9,412 nucleotides of DNA from Thermodesulfobacteriota bacterium (GCA_030837305.1 JAUPKT010000513.1:1-9412), one strand, 5' to 3'; shown: positions 1 through 8,284, counted from the first letter of the stretch. Notes: generated by a model not told the origin, from the letters alone. Program-made: numbers and translations.

Positions 1-1
1 C

Positions 2-298
2 GGCTCCCCGACAGGCTTGTTTGCTTTCGTATATTGCCTGTCTTTTCTCTTGGCAGCATATATGAACGCTAATGCCGACCTCGAGTCGCATCTTGCTCGG
101 TTCATGGTTTCCTTTGTGCTGTGCATTTCACAAGGCGCCGTGATCCTAATGAGCCGCGCCCTCGCAGGACCTATTGGGTTAGGCCCCCATCTGGCTCGAT
201 CTCTCATACTCAAGGCCTTCCTGACTGGAATCGGCGCTGTATTTGTTATACCGCTGATGGACCGTTTCTGGATGAGACGGAGCAAATTCACAGGATGA
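2..298 (+). CDS. mreD: MreD, rod shape-determining membrane protein (3' part only)
   Basis: The reading frame is open to the left edge, so only the last 98 or so codons are seen; a TTG at 17 is internal rather than a convincing start. The visible part is very hydrophobic, with about three membrane segments (roughly FVYCLSFLLAAYM, FMVSFVLCISQGAVILM and FLTGIGAVFVIPLMD). It ends in a short basic tail (WMRRSKF), as MreD proteins do. MreD is a small inner-membrane protein of the elongation complex that works with MreB, MreC, PBP2 and RodA in lateral wall synthesis. MreD is poorly conserved, so the call rests mainly on hydrophobicity and on its place directly before mrdA and rodA, the usual mreBCD-mrdA-rodA order. 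The stop lies only 7 bases before the mrdA ATG, which implies co-transcription. Another small membrane protein is possible but less likely. Confidence 0.75.
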   Translation, partial: GSPTGLFAFVYCLSFLLAAYMNANADLESHLARFMVSFVLCISQGAVILMSRALAGPIGLGPHLARSLILKAFLTGIGAVFVIPLMDRFWMRRSKFTG

Positions 299-305
299 AT
301 ACTTG

Positions 306-2147
306 ATGAATAGCATGCCCGGTCTAAGAATCCCCGGCAATACGCTGTCGAATCGTGTCAGGATGATGGCCGTCATCACGATATTGACCACGCTCGTCCT
401 CGCAGGGAATCTTTGGAGGCTGCAAGTTTTGTGGGGTGATGAATATGACGAAAAGTCAAAGAGTAATAGGCTTCGTGTCTTGAGACTGGCAGCGCCCAGA
501 GGAAGAATCCTCGACAGTGCGGGCCATGTGTTGGCTGAGAATAAACCCGGCTTTCAGTTTTCTGTCATGTCTCATGAACTCGACAATCCTGCAGAGTTGA
601 TTCAACGGTGCGCGGGTGTGCTGGGAACACCTCCCGAAAAGTTGCGGAGTCTCATAGAAAAAAGCCGCTCCTTTCCAAGGTTCGTGAGCTATCCCCTCAA
701 GAAAAACCTCAGTTTGGAAGAAATGTCTCTTCTCCAGAGCTTGATTGCTGATCTGAAAGGCACGGCGGTGGATGTCAAGCCATACCGATCCTATCCAAGG
801 AGAGAAACCTTGTGCCATGTCATCGGAACCGTGGGAGAGGTTTCTGCTGATGAGTTGTCCAAACCTGTGAAGGCGGGGTATCGGATCGGAGACAGCATCG
901 GAAAATCCGGCATTGAAAAGGAATATGAGAGTTATCTCAGGGGAGATGAAGGTTGGGAACAAATTGAGATAGATGCCAAGGGGCGCCAGTTGTCTGAGGT
1001 CGTGAGAAAAGCGCCGCGACCAGGTTCCGACATAATTCTCACCGTAGACTCTGGATTTCAGGGATTTGTGGAGGACATTTTCGCTCACCGGGCCGGGTCC
1101 GTCGTGGCCATGGATCCGGACACTGGACAGATTCTGGCCATGGTGAGCAAGCCTGGATATGACCTCAATATTTTTTCCCCTGCTATTACGGAAAAGAACT
1201 GGAGAAACCTCAACAACGACCCCTCTCATCCTTTGGAAAACAGGTCCATCAGAGGATTGTATGCACCAGGGAGCACATTCAAAATCGTCACGGCATCTGC
1301 CGCCTTAGCAGAGAGAGTCGTTGGGCCGGGGACAAAATTCCTGTGCACAGGGGAAATCGATGTCGGTGGCATCACTTTCCGGTGCTGGAATGAACATGGG
1401 CACGGCCAGGCGGATTTCCATAGGGCAATAGTGGAATCATGCGACGTGTATTTCTACGAGGTGGGGAAACGCTTGGGGCCTGATAAAATAGCCAAGTGGG
1501 CGTCTTTATACGGCCTTGGAAAACCTACGGGCCTAGGGCTTCCCCAAGAACTCCCAGGATTGGTCCCGACAACAAATTGGAAGATGCGGGTTTACGGAGA
1601 ACCGATTAAAGACGGGGAAACGATTTCCATTGCAATAGGGCAGGGGTTTCTTCTGACGACGCCCCTGCAACTCGCTGTAATGACCTCGGCCCTCGCCAAC
1701 GGGGGCAAGGTACTCATGCCCAGTATTGTCAAACAGATTAGCTCTTCCGACGGTCAGGCCCTGTACGAACATTCAACCGTGACGCGGTGGGTGCTGCCTC
1801 TCGCCGATGAACACACTGAATTTCTTCGGGCCGCTCTAAAGAATGTGGTCCAGGATAGAAGAGGCACGGGGAAGAAAGCTTTTGTGCCTGGTGTGAATGT
1901 CAAAGGTAAGACCGGTACCACGCAGGTCATTTCTACCAGGGACACCAGTCTCGCCCCGGACCAAATTCCCTATCATGAACGCACCCACGCAATATTCGTG
2001 GCATACGTTGATGATCTGCCGAAAAAAATTGCCCTGGTCGTGGTTGTCGAACACGGTGGAGGTGGTGGCGCAACGGCAGCTCCCATTGCGCGCAAGATCA
2101 TATCCAAATATTACGGTGTGAAAGATCCCGGTGACGGGAGGGAATGA
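306..2147 (+). CDS. mrdA: Penicillin-binding protein 2, elongasome D,D-transpeptidase
   Basis: This is a class B penicillin-binding protein that cross-links peptidoglycan during cell elongation, anchored in the inner membrane with its catalytic domain in the periplasm. The product is 613 residues, normal for PBP2. It has one N-terminal membrane anchor (about residues 20-37), then the dimerisation domain with the PRG motif at 64-66 (APRGRILD) and the region around GKSGIEKEYE. The transpeptidase domain starts near GSVVAMDPDTG. All three active-site motifs are present: SxxK as STFK with the nucleophile Ser323, SxN-type as SCD at Ser378 (enterobacterial PBP2 has SSD), and KTG at Lys535. The start is ambiguous: TTG at 303 and ATG at 306 are adjacent codons. 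I chose ATG because AGGA at 292-295 lies 10 bases upstream. It follows mreD closely and precedes rodA, its glycosyltransferase partner. Confidence 0.96.
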   Translation: MNSMPGLRIPGNTLSNRVRMMAVITILTTLVLAGNLWRLQVLWGDEYDEKSKSNRLRVLRLAAPRGRILDSAGHVLAENKPGFQFSVMSHELDNPAELIQRCAGVLGTPPEKLRSLIEKSRSFPRFVSYPLKKNLSLEEMSLLQSLIADLKGTAVDVKPYRSYPRRETLCHVIGTVGEVSADELSKPVKAGYRIGDSIGKSGIEKEYESYLRGDEGWEQIEIDAKGRQLSEVVRKAPRPGSDIILTVDSGFQGFVEDIFAHRAGSVVAMDPDTGQILAMVSKPGYDLNIFSPAITEKNWRNLNNDPSHPLENRSIRGLYAPGSTFKIVTASAALAERVVGPGTKFLCTGEIDVGGITFRCWNEHGHGQADFHRAIVESCDVYFYEVGKRLGPDKIAKWASLYGLGKPTGLGLPQELPGLVPTTNWKMRVYGEPIKDGETISIAIGQGFLLTTPLQLAVMTSALANGGKVLMPSIVKQISSSDGQALYEHSTVTRWVLPLADEHTEFLRAALKNVVQDRRGTGKKAFVPGVNVKGKTGTTQVISTRDTSLAPDQIPYHERTHAIFVAYVDDLPKKIALVVVVEHGGGGGATAAPIARKIISKYYGVKDPGDGRE

Positions 2148-2184
2148 ACCAGCCTTAGTCATGGAGAGACATTGGATCGGAAAC

Positions 2185-2211
2185 GTGGGGCGGGAAGTAG
2201 CCCAACCCCAC
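2185..2211 (+). other. Imperfect hairpin in the mrdA-rodA spacer
   Basis: GTGGGG (2185-2190) pairs with CCCCAC (2206-2211), and inside it GGG (2192-2194) pairs with CCC (2201-2203) around the loop AAGTAG. One C and two A residues form a small internal loop. This gives nine pairs, nearly all G-C. No T-run follows directly (the next bases are ACCGGACTTCTT), so it is not a standard intrinsic terminator. It sits 37 bases after the mrdA stop and could be a processing or attenuation site or an mRNA-stabilising element. The pairing is seen; the role is inference. Confidence 0.5.
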
Positions 2212-2241
2212 ACCGGACTTCTTAAAGCGTAGGATATCAGT

Positions 2242-2301
2242 ATGATGACAATAGCAGCGTATTTTGGTCGCATTTTCAGTGGAAGCGGTCTTGGTATGTA
2301 G
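2242..2301 (+). CDS. Possible 19-codon small ORF upstream of rodA
   Basis: A short open frame starts with two consecutive ATG codons (2242 and 2245) and ends at TAG 2299-2301, coding for MMTIAAYFGRIFSGSGLGM. AGGA at 2231-2234 lies 7 bases before the first ATG, a plausible ribosome binding site. rodA itself, whose ATG is 6 bases after this stop, has no good Shine-Dalgarno sequence. Ribosomes finishing the small ORF could therefore re-initiate on rodA. I recognise no family. It may be a chance ORF; conservation in relatives would decide. Confidence 0.3.
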   Translation: MMTIAAYFGRIFSGSGLGM

Positions 2302-2307
2302 ACGTTT

Positions 2308-3440
2308 ATGCAGACGACCCCTTCAACATTGAGTTCATCTCCCACGGCTTCCATTCTCTTCGAGTGGCAACTCATAGTCTTGAGTCTCACTCTCACCGGA
2401 ATTGGTATCGTACTGATTCTCAGCGCAACGGCTCCGATGGGTGCCGCCGGGAAAGCCTTTGTGGTGCGTCAATTGATGTGGGTAAGCATTGGAATAGTCT
2501 TTACTGCGTGCTTCCTCTTCTATGATTACCATGTGTTGGAGAGGTGGGGCCTGTGGTTGTACGTTATGGTGATATTGATGCTGATACTGGTTTGGTCAGT
2601 GGGCAAGGTGACGGCCGGCTCAAGGAGATGGATAGACCTGGGACTCATGAGGTTTCAACCTTCTGAATTTGCCAAGCTTGCCGTCGTCATCCTCTTTGCA
2701 CGCTATTTCCAGGACAAGGTGGGAGAGGGGGGCTTGAGATTCGCCGATCTAGTCAGACCAATCCTTCTCTTGACCGTCCCGGTGATATTGGTGCTCATCC
2801 AACCGGACCTCGGTACGGCAGCAGTGACTTTTCTAGTTGCACTGTCCATGATCCTCTTCGTAGGTATCAATCGCAAGACATCCTTGTGGCTTCTTGGCTC
2901 TGTGGCAGTCCTGGCCCCGGTAGCATTTTGGCTGGGACAATACGTGCTGCTGGATTACCAGAAAAAAAGGATACTCACGTTTTTCAACCCCGAATATGAC
3001 CCGGCAGGCGCAGGATACCACATAATCCAGTCGCAAATAGCGATAGGATCCGGAGGGTTGTTCGGAAAGGATTTCTCCAAGGAACCCAGAACCAACTCAT
3101 GTTTCTGCCCGTCAAACACACTGACTTCATTTTTTCTGTCTTGGCCGAGGAGTGGGGTTTTGTCGGGTGTACTGCAGTAATCGCTCTGTTTGCGGGAGTC
3201 ATGTTGAGAGGTCTGGCCATAGCCGGCAAGGCCAAAGACAATTTCGGCGCGCTCATATGCTTCGGATGCGTTGCCCTAATTTTCTGGCATGTCACCATAA
3301 ACATCGGGATGGTCATGGGTTTGTTGCCCGTTGTGGGCGTCCCGCTCAGTTTTCTCAGCTATGGCGGTTCTTCGCTCTTATCATCGTTTCTGGCAATAGC
3401 AGTGCTGGTCAATGTGAGTATGCGTCGCTTTTTATACTAG
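2308..3440 (+). pseudogene. rodA: RodA (SEDS peptidoglycan glycosyltransferase), interrupted by a frameshift
   Basis: RodA polymerises lipid II into glycan strands in the inner membrane as the partner of PBP2. The first frame (ATG 2308 to TAA 3180) encodes the N-terminal membrane segments and the SEDS signatures GSRRWIDLG, FQPSEFAKLA, IQPDLGTA and FFNPEYDPAGAGYHI. After GGLFGK it becomes nonsense. The expected continuation GFLQGTQNQLMFLPVKHTDFIF lies in the -1 frame, open from about 3069 to TAG 3438-3440, followed by VLAEEWGF and the C-terminal GVPLSFLSYGGSS motif. Rejoined, the protein would be about 377 residues, the normal RodA length. The catalytic Asp (in HTD, codon 3123-3125) and the last membrane segments are all in the second frame, so the first-frame product alone (290 residues) should be inactive. 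The lesion may be a sequencing error, since RodA is usually essential in rods. No upstream start in this frame is possible, because TAG lies at 2299. Confidence 0.93.
3064..3074 (+). other. Frameshift site in rodA
   Basis: The sequence here is GGAAAGGATTT. Reading continues correctly only if one base is added in the A/G runs, for example AAAGGGA in place of AAAGGA, giving K-G-F-L-Q-G as in other RodA proteins. It is not a canonical X XXY YYZ slippery heptamer, and I saw no clear downstream pseudoknot, so programmed frameshifting is not favoured. A homopolymer undercall in the assembly, or a true one-base deletion, fits best. Confidence 0.85.
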
Positions 3441-3563
3441 GGTGAGGAAATTTCCTGAAAGTGCGGCAATTCATGGAATTATGCCTTGAACCACTGGAGA
3501 GTCTATGGTATGGAGAATGCGGCTGGCGCTGGGAGAGACGCATTTGAAAATGCCCCTGTAAAC

Positions 3564-3570
3564 AGGAGGA
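3564..3570 (+). promoter_or_regulatory. Strong ribosome binding site of the bactofilin gene
   Basis: AGGAGGA is a near-perfect complement to the 16S 3' end and lies 3 bases before the ATG at 3574. It fixes this start and suggests efficient translation. Confidence 0.8.
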
Positions 3571-3573
3571 GAC

Positions 3574-4080
3574 ATGCTCCGTTTTAGAAAACCCAAATCA
3601 GACGTAGTAACCGGGTTTCTCGGGTCTCAGACCGAATTTGCCGGAAAGCTATCTTTTTCAGGGGTAGTGCACTTGGACGGTACTTTCTACGGTGAAATAA
3701 TCAGTCGCGGTACCCTCGTAGTGGGGAGTGAATCGGTAATACACGCTCAGATTCACTCGAGCGTCTTGAAAATAGCGGGTGAGGTTCACGGCGACATAAC
3801 AGCGACTGAAAAGATAGAGCTTTATCCCCCGGCTAAAGTCTATGGAAATATACGGACTCCGAGTCTCGTAGTAGAAGAGGGCGTCATATTCGAGGGAATG
3901 TGCAGCATGTCTTCGGTTCAGGCTGAAATGCCTGTGTTTGGAGCCGCGGAAGAGGAAGTCACATCAGAAGACGAGTCCATTGAAGCCATATCCGCTCAGG
4001 CGTGGCCCCCGTCCTACGAAGTAATGGAAGATATTGATCAGGGCGACGAAAAGCAACCAGTGCACAAAGAGTCCCGCTAG
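3574..4080 (+). CDS. Bactofilin family polymer-forming cytoskeletal protein
   Basis: Bactofilins assemble without nucleotide into stiff filaments or membrane-attached patches, and act as scaffolds for wall enzymes or other polar factors. The product is 168 residues, a common bactofilin length. It has a short basic N-terminal tail (LRFRKPKSD), which may help membrane contact. The central bactofilin domain (about residues 12-112) shows the repeated short beta-strand pattern of the right-handed beta-helix, with typical phrases such as FSGVVHLDGTFYGEI, GTLVVGSESVIHAQI, KIAGEVHGDI and YPPAKVYGNI. The last 45 or so residues are acidic and probably disordered (EEEVTSEDES). It lies 133 bases after rodA and 201 bases before the atp operon. 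Its position after the rod cluster supports a cell-shape role, which is inference. The symbols ccmA and bacA are used for relatives, but I cannot assign one here. Confidence 0.95.
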   Translation: MLRFRKPKSDVVTGFLGSQTEFAGKLSFSGVVHLDGTFYGEIISRGTLVVGSESVIHAQIHSSVLKIAGEVHGDITATEKIELYPPAKVYGNIRTPSLVVEEGVIFEGMCSMSSVQAEMPVFGAAEEEVTSEDESIEAISAQAWPPSYEVMEDIDQGDEKQPVHKESR

Positions 4081-4115
4081 TCAGCTTTCCACACGAAAAA
4101 CTCCACGAAAAAATG

Positions 4116-4144
4116 TTGACACCCGGCAAATGGGGTGCTAATTT
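4116..4144 (+). promoter_or_regulatory. Candidate sigma70-type promoter of the atp operon
   Basis: A perfect -35 box TTGACA (4116-4121) is followed, after exactly 17 bases, by TAATTT (4139-4144), which matches TATAAT at T1, A2 and T6 only. Transcription would start near 4151, giving a leader of about 130 bases before atpF'. The placement between the bactofilin stop and the first atp gene, in AT-richer DNA, supports the call; the weak -10 box limits it. Confidence 0.6.
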
Positions 4145-4241
4145 ACACACTCATTCTAATTTTGGATCTCGAACAATATCCTTTAAGCAAAAACAGGCAG
4201 TTGCGAGTGAGTAGCCCGTAGGCTCCTTTCAGGGAACTATC

Positions 4242-4289
4242 ATGGGGCTCACCACATTTCTCGAATCGGGAGACAAAGCCAGTGATTAA
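4242..4289 (+). CDS. Possible 15-codon upstream ORF overlapping the atpF' start
   Basis: ATG at 4242 opens a frame coding for MGLTTFLESGDKASD and ending at TAA 4287-4289. AGGGA at 4231-4235 is spaced 6 bases from the ATG. The stop lies just inside the atpF' coding region, which begins with GTG at 4282 in another frame, so the two would overlap by 8 bases. This geometry is typical of translational coupling. The peptide resembles nothing I know. The main alternative is that the ORF is fortuitous leader sequence. Confidence 0.3.
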   Translation: MGLTTFLESGDKASD

Positions 4290-4707
4290 CGTTAATCTCA
4301 CTCTCTTCATTCAGATCATCAATTTCCTCGTTCTTCTCCTTATTCTCAACGCCATTCTTTTCAAGCCCGTCCTGGCAAAAATCAGGGAAAGGGAAGCCCA
4401 AATCAAGAAGGATCTGGATAGTGCGCTGGATCTGGAAAAGAAGGTGGAGGATCAGGAGCGCCGGCATCAGGAGGAACTCGGGAAAGCGAGGCAGATTGCA
4501 GCGCAGGAAAAGAACGTGCTTGTTTCGGAGGCCAAGAAAGTCGAATCTGACCTTCTGGATCAGGCCCGCACAAAGGCCGCGGCAATCGTCGACGAAATGA
4601 GAACATCTATTCAGGCTGAAGCCGCGACAGTCCGTCAAACCCTCAGAGACGAAATGACGCCCCTCGCCCAATCGATTTCGGAAAAAATCCTCGGGAGGGC
4701 CGTCTGA
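4282..4707 (+). CDS. atpF': F-type ATP synthase subunit b' (peripheral stalk)
   Basis: This is one of two b-type subunits that form the membrane-anchored stator linking the a subunit in F0 to the alpha/delta head of F1. The 141-residue product has a short N-terminus, one membrane helix (about residues 6-27, LTLFIQIINFLVLLLIL), the conserved basic turn FKPVLAKIRERE, and then a long charged alpha-helical coiled coil. It lacks a cleavable leader, unlike the next gene. The start is GTG, with GGGAG at 4268-4272 nine bases upstream; no nearby in-frame ATG is better. It is the first gene of the operon and overlaps the next start by one base (TGATG). Which of the pair is called b and which b' is a convention based on order. 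Confidence 0.93.
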   Translation: MINVNLTLFIQIINFLVLLLILNAILFKPVLAKIREREAQIKKDLDSALDLEKKVEDQERRHQEELGKARQIAAQEKNVLVSEAKKVESDLLDQARTKAAAIVDEMRTSIQAEAATVRQTLRDEMTPLAQSISEKILGRAV

Positions 4708-5285
4708 TGAAAACTAACAGAATCCTGACACTGCTCATAACCGTCGCCGGGTCCGCGATCACGTCGGCGGCGTACGCGGCAGGTGGTGGCGAAGGTGCGA
4801 GTCCTTGGGACGCCTGGATGCTTTCGTGGCGTGTAATCAACACCGTGGCTCTCATAGCTCTCCTTGTTTATCTCTTAAAGAAGCCCTTGGCCGATTTTTT
4901 TGCCGAGAGACGGAACAAGATTGGGAGAGACCTCGAAGAAGCCCGGGAGCAGCGTGACAAGGCGGAGCGCACCATCGAGGAATACAAGCAAAAGCTTGCC
5001 GGTATGGAAGCCGAACTTGAAAAAATGCGTGTTGAACTCAAGAAATCGGCTGAAGCGGAGAAAGACAAAGTGCTGGGTAATGCGGAGAGAATGTCCAATG
5101 CCATGGTTGAGTCTGCACGAATAGCAGCCGAACAAGAACTCCGGAACGCAAAAATCACGCTGAAGAACGAAGCAGTTGATATGGCGGTTCAACTCGCTGA
5201 GGCTCTTATACGTGAAAAAATCAACGAGGATGACCGAAAACGAATTGTCGAGGATTACCTTGTTAAGGTTGGGGGTATGAAGTGA
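4707..5285 (+). CDS. atpF: F-type ATP synthase subunit b (peripheral stalk)
   Basis: This is the second stator b-type subunit, 192 residues and so longer than the usual 155-165. The excess is at the N-terminus: a basic start (MKTNR), a hydrophobic stretch (ILTLLITVAGSAITSA) and a signal-peptidase-like site AYA|AGGG near residue 25. The true membrane helix follows (about 42-58, WRVINTVALIALLVYLL) with KKPLADFFAERR at its cytoplasmic end. The rest is a long charged helix (EEAREQRDKAERTIEEYKQ onward) for dimerisation with b', and a C-terminal segment that binds delta. Such extended b subunits are known in deltaproteobacteria; cleavage here is inference. The ATG lies in TGATG with the atpF' stop, and GGGAGGG at 4693-4699 serves as its ribosome binding site. 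Its end overlaps atpH by 4 bases. Confidence 0.95.
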   Translation: MKTNRILTLLITVAGSAITSAAYAAGGGEGASPWDAWMLSWRVINTVALIALLVYLLKKPLADFFAERRNKIGRDLEEAREQRDKAERTIEEYKQKLAGMEAELEKMRVELKKSAEAEKDKVLGNAERMSNAMVESARIAAEQELRNAKITLKNEAVDMAVQLAEALIREKINEDDRKRIVEDYLVKVGGMK

Positions 5286-5821
5286 TTGATACCACTTTGG
5301 CAAAACGTTATGCAAAGGCCTTGGTCGAAATCGGGCAAGAGAAGAACGCTCTGGAGAAATATGGTCAGGACCTGTCCGATTTGTGCGATGTTGTGAACCA
5401 ATCGCACGACTTTCGGGAAGTGCTCATGAATCCTGTTTTCACCAAAGACGATAAGAAGGGGATTGCAGGCCAAGTCCTTGAAAAGATGGGAACAGACCCT
5501 ATGGTGGTCAACTTTGTCAACGTACTGATTGACCGGAAACGAATCAGTCATCTCGCAGGCATAGAAAAGGCCTTCCGTGAAGAGGTAGATGACATTAAAG
5601 GCATTAAGAGAGGTGAAGTAGCGAGCGCCGAAACCCTCAGTGACGAGGATCTTCGACGGGTTACGGAATCCCTGTCTCAGATGAGTCAGAAACAGGTAAT
5701 ACTCACTACGCGAGTTGATTCAACCCTCATTGGTGGTCTTGTCGCAAAGGTCGGAGACATGGTTTTTGACGGTACCATTCGTACTCAGCTCAACCAGCTC
5801 AAGGAAAGCTTGAAGGGATAG
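5282..5821 (+). CDS. atpH: F-type ATP synthase subunit delta
   Basis: Subunit delta (OSCP homologue) sits on top of F1 and ties the alpha N-termini to the b'b stalk. The product is 179 residues, the standard length. It begins with the helical N-terminal signature LAKRYAKALVEIG, and the C-terminal domain carries the family's conserved end: VILTTRVDSTLIGGLVAKVGDMVFDGTIRTQLNQL. The start is GTG at 5282, inside the overlap GTGA with the stop of atpF. The upstream GGGGGT at about 5270-5275 is a fair ribosome binding site, and translational coupling is likely. atpA follows after 6 bases, within the same transcript. Confidence 0.95.
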   Translation: MIDTTLAKRYAKALVEIGQEKNALEKYGQDLSDLCDVVNQSHDFREVLMNPVFTKDDKKGIAGQVLEKMGTDPMVVNFVNVLIDRKRISHLAGIEKAFREEVDDIKGIKRGEVASAETLSDEDLRRVTESLSQMSQKQVILTTRVDSTLIGGLVAKVGDMVFDGTIRTQLNQLKESLKG

Positions 5822-7354
<1,533 letters not shown>

Positions 7355-7358
7355 CGGT

Positions 7359-7370
7359 TACCTTCGGGTA
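7359..7370 (+). other. UUCG tetraloop hairpin after atpA
   Basis: TACC (7359-7362), TTCG (7363-7366) and GGTA (7367-7370) form a four-pair stem closed by C(UUCG)G, an exceptionally stable RNA tetraloop. It starts 5 bases after the atpA stop. There is no T-run, so it is not a terminator. It may mark an mRNA processing or stabilising site between atpA and atpG; that role is inference. Confidence 0.4.
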
Positions 7371-7422
7371 TTGGACTCGTTGAAATAGTAGGACAGGAAT
7401 AGATTCAGACATAGAGGTCGAT

Positions 7423-8283
7423 ATGGCAAGCCTCAGAGATATACGTAAACGCATAGCCAGTGTGAAGAACACGCAGAAAATCACCAATGCAATGAAAATG
7501 GTGGCCGCAGCGAAACTGCGGCGTGCTGAAGAGAGCATTAAAGCTGCGCGCCCCTTTGCCGACAAGATGAGGGATGTCCTCATGTCCCTGGCAGCGAGAG
7601 TGAATCCTGGCGTCCACCCCATGCTGACAATGGTGCCGCCGCAAAAGGCTCTTCTCATTGAGATTACTGCTGACCGGGGACTCTGCGGTGCATTCAACGT
7701 CAACCTCAACCGCCGCGCTGAAGCATTTGTTAAGGAAATGAAATCAAAGGGTATTCAGGTAGACCTCATCAACGTGGGACGAAAAGGCAACGATTACTTT
7801 CGGAGAAGACAGGTCACCATAGTCGAAAGATTCGTAAACGTGATGAATAAGGTCAACTTTGAATTGGCGGGTCAGGTATTAGATGTTGCGACGGAAAAGT
7901 TTGTCTCCGGCGAATACCAGGAAGTCTATTTACTTTACAATAGCTTTCGAACTGCCGTGACCCAAGTCAGTACGTTGCGAAGATTGCTTCCAGTGGCGCC
8001 GGAAGAGGGGACCAAGCGAAGACGGGAGTACCTGTATGAGCCTTCGGAGGAGGAGTTGCTCGAGGAAATCCTCCCTCGCTACGTTCAGGTGCAAGTGTTC
8101 ACCGGCCTGCTCGATTCCGTGGCCAGCGAGCACGGGGCTCGGATGACTGCCATGGAAGCGGCAACCTCTAATGCAGACGAGATGATCCACAAACTGACGC
8201 TGAAAGCGAACAGGATGCGTCAGGAGAGCATCACCACGGAACTCATGGAAATCGTCGGAGGCGCAGAGGCTCTGAAAGGATAA
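7423..8283 (+). CDS. atpG: F-type ATP synthase subunit gamma
   Basis: Gamma is the rotating central shaft that couples c-ring rotation to conformational change in the alpha3 beta3 head. At 286 residues it is full length. The N-terminal helix has the family signature MASLRDIRKRIASVKNTQKITNAM followed by KMVAAAKLRRAE (split here as landmarks LRDIRKRI, KNTQKITNAM and MVAAAKLRRA). The central Rossmann-like domain contains ITADRGLCGAFN. The C-terminal helix has the conserved SEHGARMTAMEAATSNAD and ends near RQESITTELMEIVGGAEAL. The ATG at 7423 has GAGG 6-7 bases upstream, a weaker ribosome binding site than that of atpD. Spacers of 68 and 73 bases separate it from atpA and atpD, wider than the other gaps in the operon. 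Confidence 0.98.
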   Translation: MASLRDIRKRIASVKNTQKITNAMKMVAAAKLRRAEESIKAARPFADKMRDVLMSLAARVNPGVHPMLTMVPPQKALLIEITADRGLCGAFNVNLNRRAEAFVKEMKSKGIQVDLINVGRKGNDYFRRRQVTIVERFVNVMNKVNFELAGQVLDVATEKFVSGEYQEVYLLYNSFRTAVTQVSTLRRLLPVAPEEGTKRRREYLYEPSEEELLEEILPRYVQVQVFTGLLDSVASEHGARMTAMEAATSNADEMIHKLTLKANRMRQESITTELMEIVGGAEALKG

Positions 8284-8284
8284 A

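Noticed and set aside
456..1229. Long minus-strand open frame (257 codons) inside mrdA
   Set aside because: It lies wholly antisense to a gene with clear PBP2 motifs, shows no recognisable family and has a composition expected of a codon-position shadow.
3064..3074. Programmed -1 ribosomal frameshifting in rodA
   Set aside because: GGAAAGG is not an X XXY YYZ heptamer, no stimulatory pseudoknot or upstream SD is evident, and RodA is not known to use recoding. A missing base explains it more simply.
3465..3485. AATTC-ATG-GAATT dyad after rodA as a terminator
   Set aside because: The stem is AT-rich with a three-base loop, the outer bases pair poorly, and no T-run follows.
3486..3514. Possible promoter TTGAAC-17-TATGGA before the bactofilin gene
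   Set aside because: Both boxes match the consensus at only a few positions (4 of 6 and 3 of 6), which is close to chance. Transcription from rodA could also serve this gene.
3473..3547. 24-codon open frame between rodA and the bactofilin gene
   Set aside because: No Shine-Dalgarno sequence precedes its ATG, the peptide is Trp/Glu-rich without a pattern, and it does not couple to the next start.
4868..5315. Minus-strand open frames across atpF, including a Ser-rich one
   Set aside because: The Ser and Phe richness is the complement of the Lys/Glu-rich coiled coil on the + strand. No start signals or family features support a gene.
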